Assembly (NCBI GenBank): GCA_002389265.1
Contig: DGOD01000073.1
Coordinates: 1-27,171, forward strand
Length of the DNA stretch: 27,171 nucleotides
Reading direction: 5' to 3'
From: Gammaproteobacteria bacterium UBA4475
GTDB taxonomy: Bacteria > Pseudomonadota > Gammaproteobacteria > Pseudomonadales > Azotimanducaceae
In this document: in pieces, positions 24,394 to 27,171 of the stretch
Numbering within the stretch: the first letter of the stretch is position 1
Layout: every line of letters starts with the position of its first letter
Made by a program: the position numbers and the translations under genes
Notes under the pieces: generated by a model
What the model saw: only the letters and a program-made list of their open reading frames with translations
What the model was told of the DNA's origin: nothing
The model's database searches: none

Positions 24394-26688
24394 GTGCCTA
24401 ATTTGGTCGAATCATTACAGAAGACTGTTATTCGCACGCTACAACACCTCATCCAAACGGTGGTTAACGAAAGCGAAGGCGTCGCGCTGTTCGGGTCAGC
24501 AAGGGACCCGTTGGCCGAGCAATTTATAACGCATATAAACAGCGCATTCGATGAACTTTCCACTACCCAACCGAAAAAAAGTACCACCGTTGATTTCGAT
24601 AGCCTATCTCTGGTTCAGGAAGACGAACTCAACACTATGGTAGCTACCAGAGGAATGATCGCAGCTGCCAGGAACAAAAATCTACCCGATTTAATCAGTT
24701 TTAATACTCGGCTAAGCGCCGTGATCGAAATCAAGCAAATTGATGAGTCGTCGAACCCCCTGGACCCACAACAATTATCAACGGCGTTCTCGGCGGCCAT
24801 GCTGAAGGTTGATTGCCGAGCGAAGAATGATCTTGCCGCTTACCGACGATTCAATGAAGTCCTGCTGAAGCAACTCGACACTGTCCTGCAAGAAGCCAAC
24901 CAGATGCTGATAAAAGCAGGTGTCATGCCGGACCTAAGGACAGAGACGGCAACCCATGTTGCCCGGGGGGCAACCCAAAGTCGAAGCAAGGCTCGACCGC
25001 AGTTAGAGATGATGGATAGCTTTGGGGGGCTTGAAGCGCTACCAGCAGACAGTGAGTCAGATAATCCTGAGCTATTCGGCATGATGCAAAACTTGCTGCG
25101 GCCAGCAGCTCGTGGTGTGTCAGCCGCTAATGCCGCAAGTCAACAATTCGCCGTACCCAGCTCGATGATTCACGCCGCCCAGACAGCAGGCTTATTGAGT
25201 CCAGCGAACAACGAAACAGTCGTGATGGTCGGCCAGCAGGAGCTATTCGATATTCTCACCAACATCCAGCAGTCATTGAAAATTGATGGTGCGCGTAGCG
25301 CCGGTAGCACCAATGAAATCACAAACCATGAGCTCGAGAAGCTCGATGTGCCCGAGTCAATCAACGAACTTTTGTTACAAACCCAAGAATTGGGCAAGGG
25401 CAAGGCCAATGCTGTCGACCAGCAATCTGCCGATATTATCAGTTTGGTCTCCTTACTTTATGAAGCCATCTGGCAAGATAATTCTGTCGCCCTGCCCATA
25501 AAAGAACTGATCGGACGAACCCAGATCACCATCCTCAAGGTGGCTTTATCAGACACCACTTTTTTCAACCGAGAGAACCATCCAGCTCGCAGCATCCTCA
25601 ATGAATTTGCCTCAGCAGCGATTGGCTGGACAGAAGTCCGCGACTTAGAAAACGACTCGCTGTATCAAAAAATGAACGAATTGGTCAGCCGGATGTTAAT
25701 CGAGTATACGGACGACATCGAACTCTTCAATAAACTGCTCAAAGACTTCAGGCTATTTCGCGCGCGCTTGGCAGCCAAAACCCACCACCTTGAACAGCGC
25801 ATCATGCGCGCAAACGAGCGTGAGGAGCGAATTGAAGATATCCGCGAACTGGCGGATCAAAAAATTGCAGAGCGAATTCTTGGACGAGATTTACCAGCCT
25901 TTATCCAGGACTTTTTGGGCCAGATATATCACAAGTTTATGGTGATGCTGCTACTTAAAGAGGGTCCTGGCAGCAACGCGTGGAAACAATCCATTAACAC
26001 GATCGACGTATTGCTGTGGACAGTCCAGCCTAAGGATCACGCTGATGACCGACCCCGTCTCGATACCGTCAACCCACGTTTGCTGAACAATCTGCGTAAG
26101 GCTTTACGAATTACCAAACTCGATAGCCTGGAAATCGATAGATTGATGGCGGAACTGACAGTCATTCAAGAAGCCTCTTTCGCCCAGCTCGAGCAAGGTT
26201 TAATCGCAGATACCGGTGACGCAAGGTTCACCGGCGATGCAGTTGAACTTCAGGGTACGAGTAGCGAAGGTGTTCAGCCGGCGAGGACTAATAAGCAAGC
26301 AGCTATCGTTGAAGACATCGATGAAGATGATCCCCATATGCAAGCCGTCGATCGAGTTGACGTCGGTGATTGGTTTGAATTTCTGGGAGAGGCTGACCTG
26401 ACTACTCGCTGCAAACTCGCTGCTAAAATCAAGGTTATCGATAAGTATATCTTCGTCACTCAACAAGGTGTCAAGGTCGTCGAAAAAACCCGCGCAGGTC
26501 TCGCCCGCGAACTCAAAGACGGCACGGTGAAGTTGATCAGCAACGGCCTACTCTTTAGCCGAGCACTCGAATCAGTGATCGGTAACTTGCGTGCATCACA
26601 ACAAGAGCAGAGCGAGGACGCCTTTCAGCGCCCTCTCCTGAAAGAAGCTCCTGAGGCCTCACTAGCGCCAGTCGCCCCCAGCCATTAG
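24394..26688 (+). CDS. DUF1631 family protein
   Basis: 764-residue, mostly helical, soluble protein without signal peptide or membrane segment. The conserved DUF1631 core is at about 400-640, with a charged helix (461-495, RIMRANEREERIEDIREL), then FLGQIYHKFMVMLLLKEGPGS and LLWTVQPK. A C-terminal beta-rich segment at about 659-734 (WFEFLG, then KYIFVTQQGVKVVEKT) resembles the PilZ-like tails seen in this family, but the RxxxR and DxSxxG c-di-GMP motifs are not seen there. The molecular function is not known to me. The start is GTG at 24394; an in-frame TAA at 24379 limits the N-terminus, and no clear ribosome-binding site is present. It is convergent with htpG, six bases apart. Confidence 0.82.
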   Translation: MPNLVESLQKTVIRTLQHLIQTVVNESEGVALFGSARDPLAEQFITHINSAFDELSTTQPKKSTTVDFDSLSLVQEDELNTMVATRGMIAAARNKNLPDLISFNTRLSAVIEIKQIDESSNPLDPQQLSTAFSAAMLKVDCRAKNDLAAYRRFNEVLLKQLDTVLQEANQMLIKAGVMPDLRTETATHVARGATQSRSKARPQLEMMDSFGGLEALPADSESDNPELFGMMQNLLRPAARGVSAANAASQQFAVPSSMIHAAQTAGLLSPANNETVVMVGQQELFDILTNIQQSLKIDGARSAGSTNEITNHELEKLDVPESINELLLQTQELGKGKANAVDQQSADIISLVSLLYEAIWQDNSVALPIKELIGRTQITILKVALSDTTFFNRENHPARSILNEFASAAIGWTEVRDLENDSLYQKMNELVSRMLIEYTDDIELFNKLLKDFRLFRARLAAKTHHLEQRIMRANEREERIEDIRELADQKIAERILGRDLPAFIQDFLGQIYHKFMVMLLLKEGPGSNAWKQSINTIDVLLWTVQPKDHADDRPRLDTVNPRLLNNLRKALRITKLDSLEIDRLMAELTVIQEASFAQLEQGLIADTGDARFTGDAVELQGTSSEGVQPARTNKQAAIVEDIDEDDPHMQAVDRVDVGDWFEFLGEADLTTRCKLAAKIKVIDKYIFVTQQGVKVVEKTRAGLARELKDGTVKLISNGLLFSRALESVIGNLRASQQEQSEDAFQRPLLKEAPEASLAPVAPSH

Positions 26689-26694
26689 TAGCAG

Positions 26695-27171
26695 CTAGCT
26701 CGCTGACAATTCCAAGAGCAGTTTATTCAAACGACTGACATAGCTCGTTGGCTCCTCTAGATGGCTACCCTCGGCAAGCATAGCCTGATCAAAAAGCACC
26801 AACGCCAGATCAGTGAAACGATTCTCGTCGGTTTCAGCATTCAACTTTTCAACCAGCGGATGAGTTGGGTTCAACTCAAAGGTACGTTTGTTCTCGGGTA
26901 CAGCCTGCCCTGCTGACTCGAGTATGCGACGCATCTGCATACCCATTTCATCTTCGTTGACAACCAGACAAGCCGGCGAATCGGTGAGACGATGCGTAAT
27001 CCGCACAGTTTCGACTTTTTCCCCTAGCACGGTCTGAATGCGCGCGAGTAAATCAACAAACTGCTTCTCAACCGCTTCATTAGCGGCTTTTTCCTTCGGA
27101 TCTTCCAGGTCACCGAGATCCAGCGTACCCTTTGCTACATCTTGAAATTTCTTGCCTTCAAATTCCATCAA
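26695..27171 (-). CDS. htpG: Chaperone protein HtpG (Hsp90), C-terminal part, cut by window edge
   Basis: The last 158 or so residues of HtpG; the gene continues beyond 27171, so the visible first codon (TTG, Leu) is internal. The fragment aligns in order with the end of E. coli HtpG: FEGKKFQDVAKG, then THRLTDSPAC, DEMGMQMRRIL, FELNPTHPLVEK, FDQAMLAEG and the final NKLLLEL. This is the C-terminal dimerisation domain of the ATP-dependent chaperone. The ATPase and middle domains are out of view. It ends in TAG at 26697-26695, six bases from the DUF1631 stop, with no terminator in that gap. Confidence 0.95.
   Translation of the reverse strand: MMEFEGKKFQDVAKGTLDLGDLEDPKEKAANEAVEKQFVDLLARIQTVLGEKVETVRITHRLTDSPACLVVNEDEMGMQMRRILESAGQAVPENKRTFELNPTHPLVEKLNAETDENRFTDLALVLFDQAMLAEGSHLEEPTSYVSRLNKLLLELSAS

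Noticed and set aside
1..27171. Mobile element, CRISPR array, defence island or gene-cluster signature
   Set aside because: No transposase, integrase, toxin, nuclease, repeat-spacer pattern or target-site duplication was found; gene order and protein families are core chromosomal.

Overview
The window looks like a chromosomal housekeeping stretch from a gammaproteobacterium of moderate GC content. The gene set (lpxH, acnB, tgpA, fimV, miaE, sixA) and the order purF-cvpA-dedD-folC ... truA-fimV-asd on one strand match the arrangement remembered from Pseudomonas and related orders. A marine Pseudomonadales/Cellvibrionales-type bacterium is a reasonable guess, but the genus cannot be fixed from sequence alone. 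There are no insertion sequences, prophage genes, CRISPR arrays or rRNA. Coding density is very high: no gap between genes exceeds about 270 bases, and no gene shows a frameshift. The only gene cut by the window edge is htpG; the tRNA CCA end also runs off the left edge.

Layout. 1-75: tRNA-Pro(UGG), minus strand, with its promoter at 196-225. 306-1043: lpxH (lipid A). 1048-1710: miaE (tRNA hydroxylase, minus). 1849-4425: acnB (TCA cycle, plus), ended by an intrinsic terminator lying inside the 3' end of the next, convergent gene. 4475-8429: a three-gene minus-strand unit moxR - DUF58 - tgpA, with 1- and 4-nt overlaps: an AAA+ ATPase, a membrane-anchored DUF58 protein and a membrane transglutaminase. 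8539-18692: a long minus-strand run read as fimV - truA - trpF - trpB - trpA - folC - dedD - cvpA - purF, covering polar organisation, tRNA pseudouridylation, the last steps of tryptophan synthesis, folate, septum-linked envelope proteins and the first step of purine synthesis. 18818-19834: asd (minus). 20100-20975: a LysR regulator (plus) meeting aroC (minus, 20972-22057) tail to tail. 22179-22748: folE (plus). 22786-24149: sixA and an overlapping DUF4892 protein with an OmpA-like tail (minus). 24394-26688: a DUF1631 protein (plus). 26695-27171: the C-terminal part of htpG (minus).

Metabolic links. Asd (aspartate family), AroC (chorismate), TrpF/B/A (tryptophan), FolE and FolC (folate) and PurF (purines) are all core biosynthesis. 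LpxH, TgpA, FimV, DedD, CvpA and the DUF4892 protein concern the envelope or cell poles.

I did not find a convincing new defence, mobile or secondary-metabolism system. The points most worth a second look are small. TrpA has Glu where the catalytic Asp60 is expected. accD is absent between trpA and folC, and leuCDB are absent between asd and the LysR gene, both compared with remembered relatives. The acnB terminator is embedded in tgpA coding sequence. Several strong promoters share a TA(T/G)AATG + GC-rich start region. Non-ATG starts are frequent. Two poorly characterised families (DUF4892-OmpA-like and DUF1631) lie next to each other.
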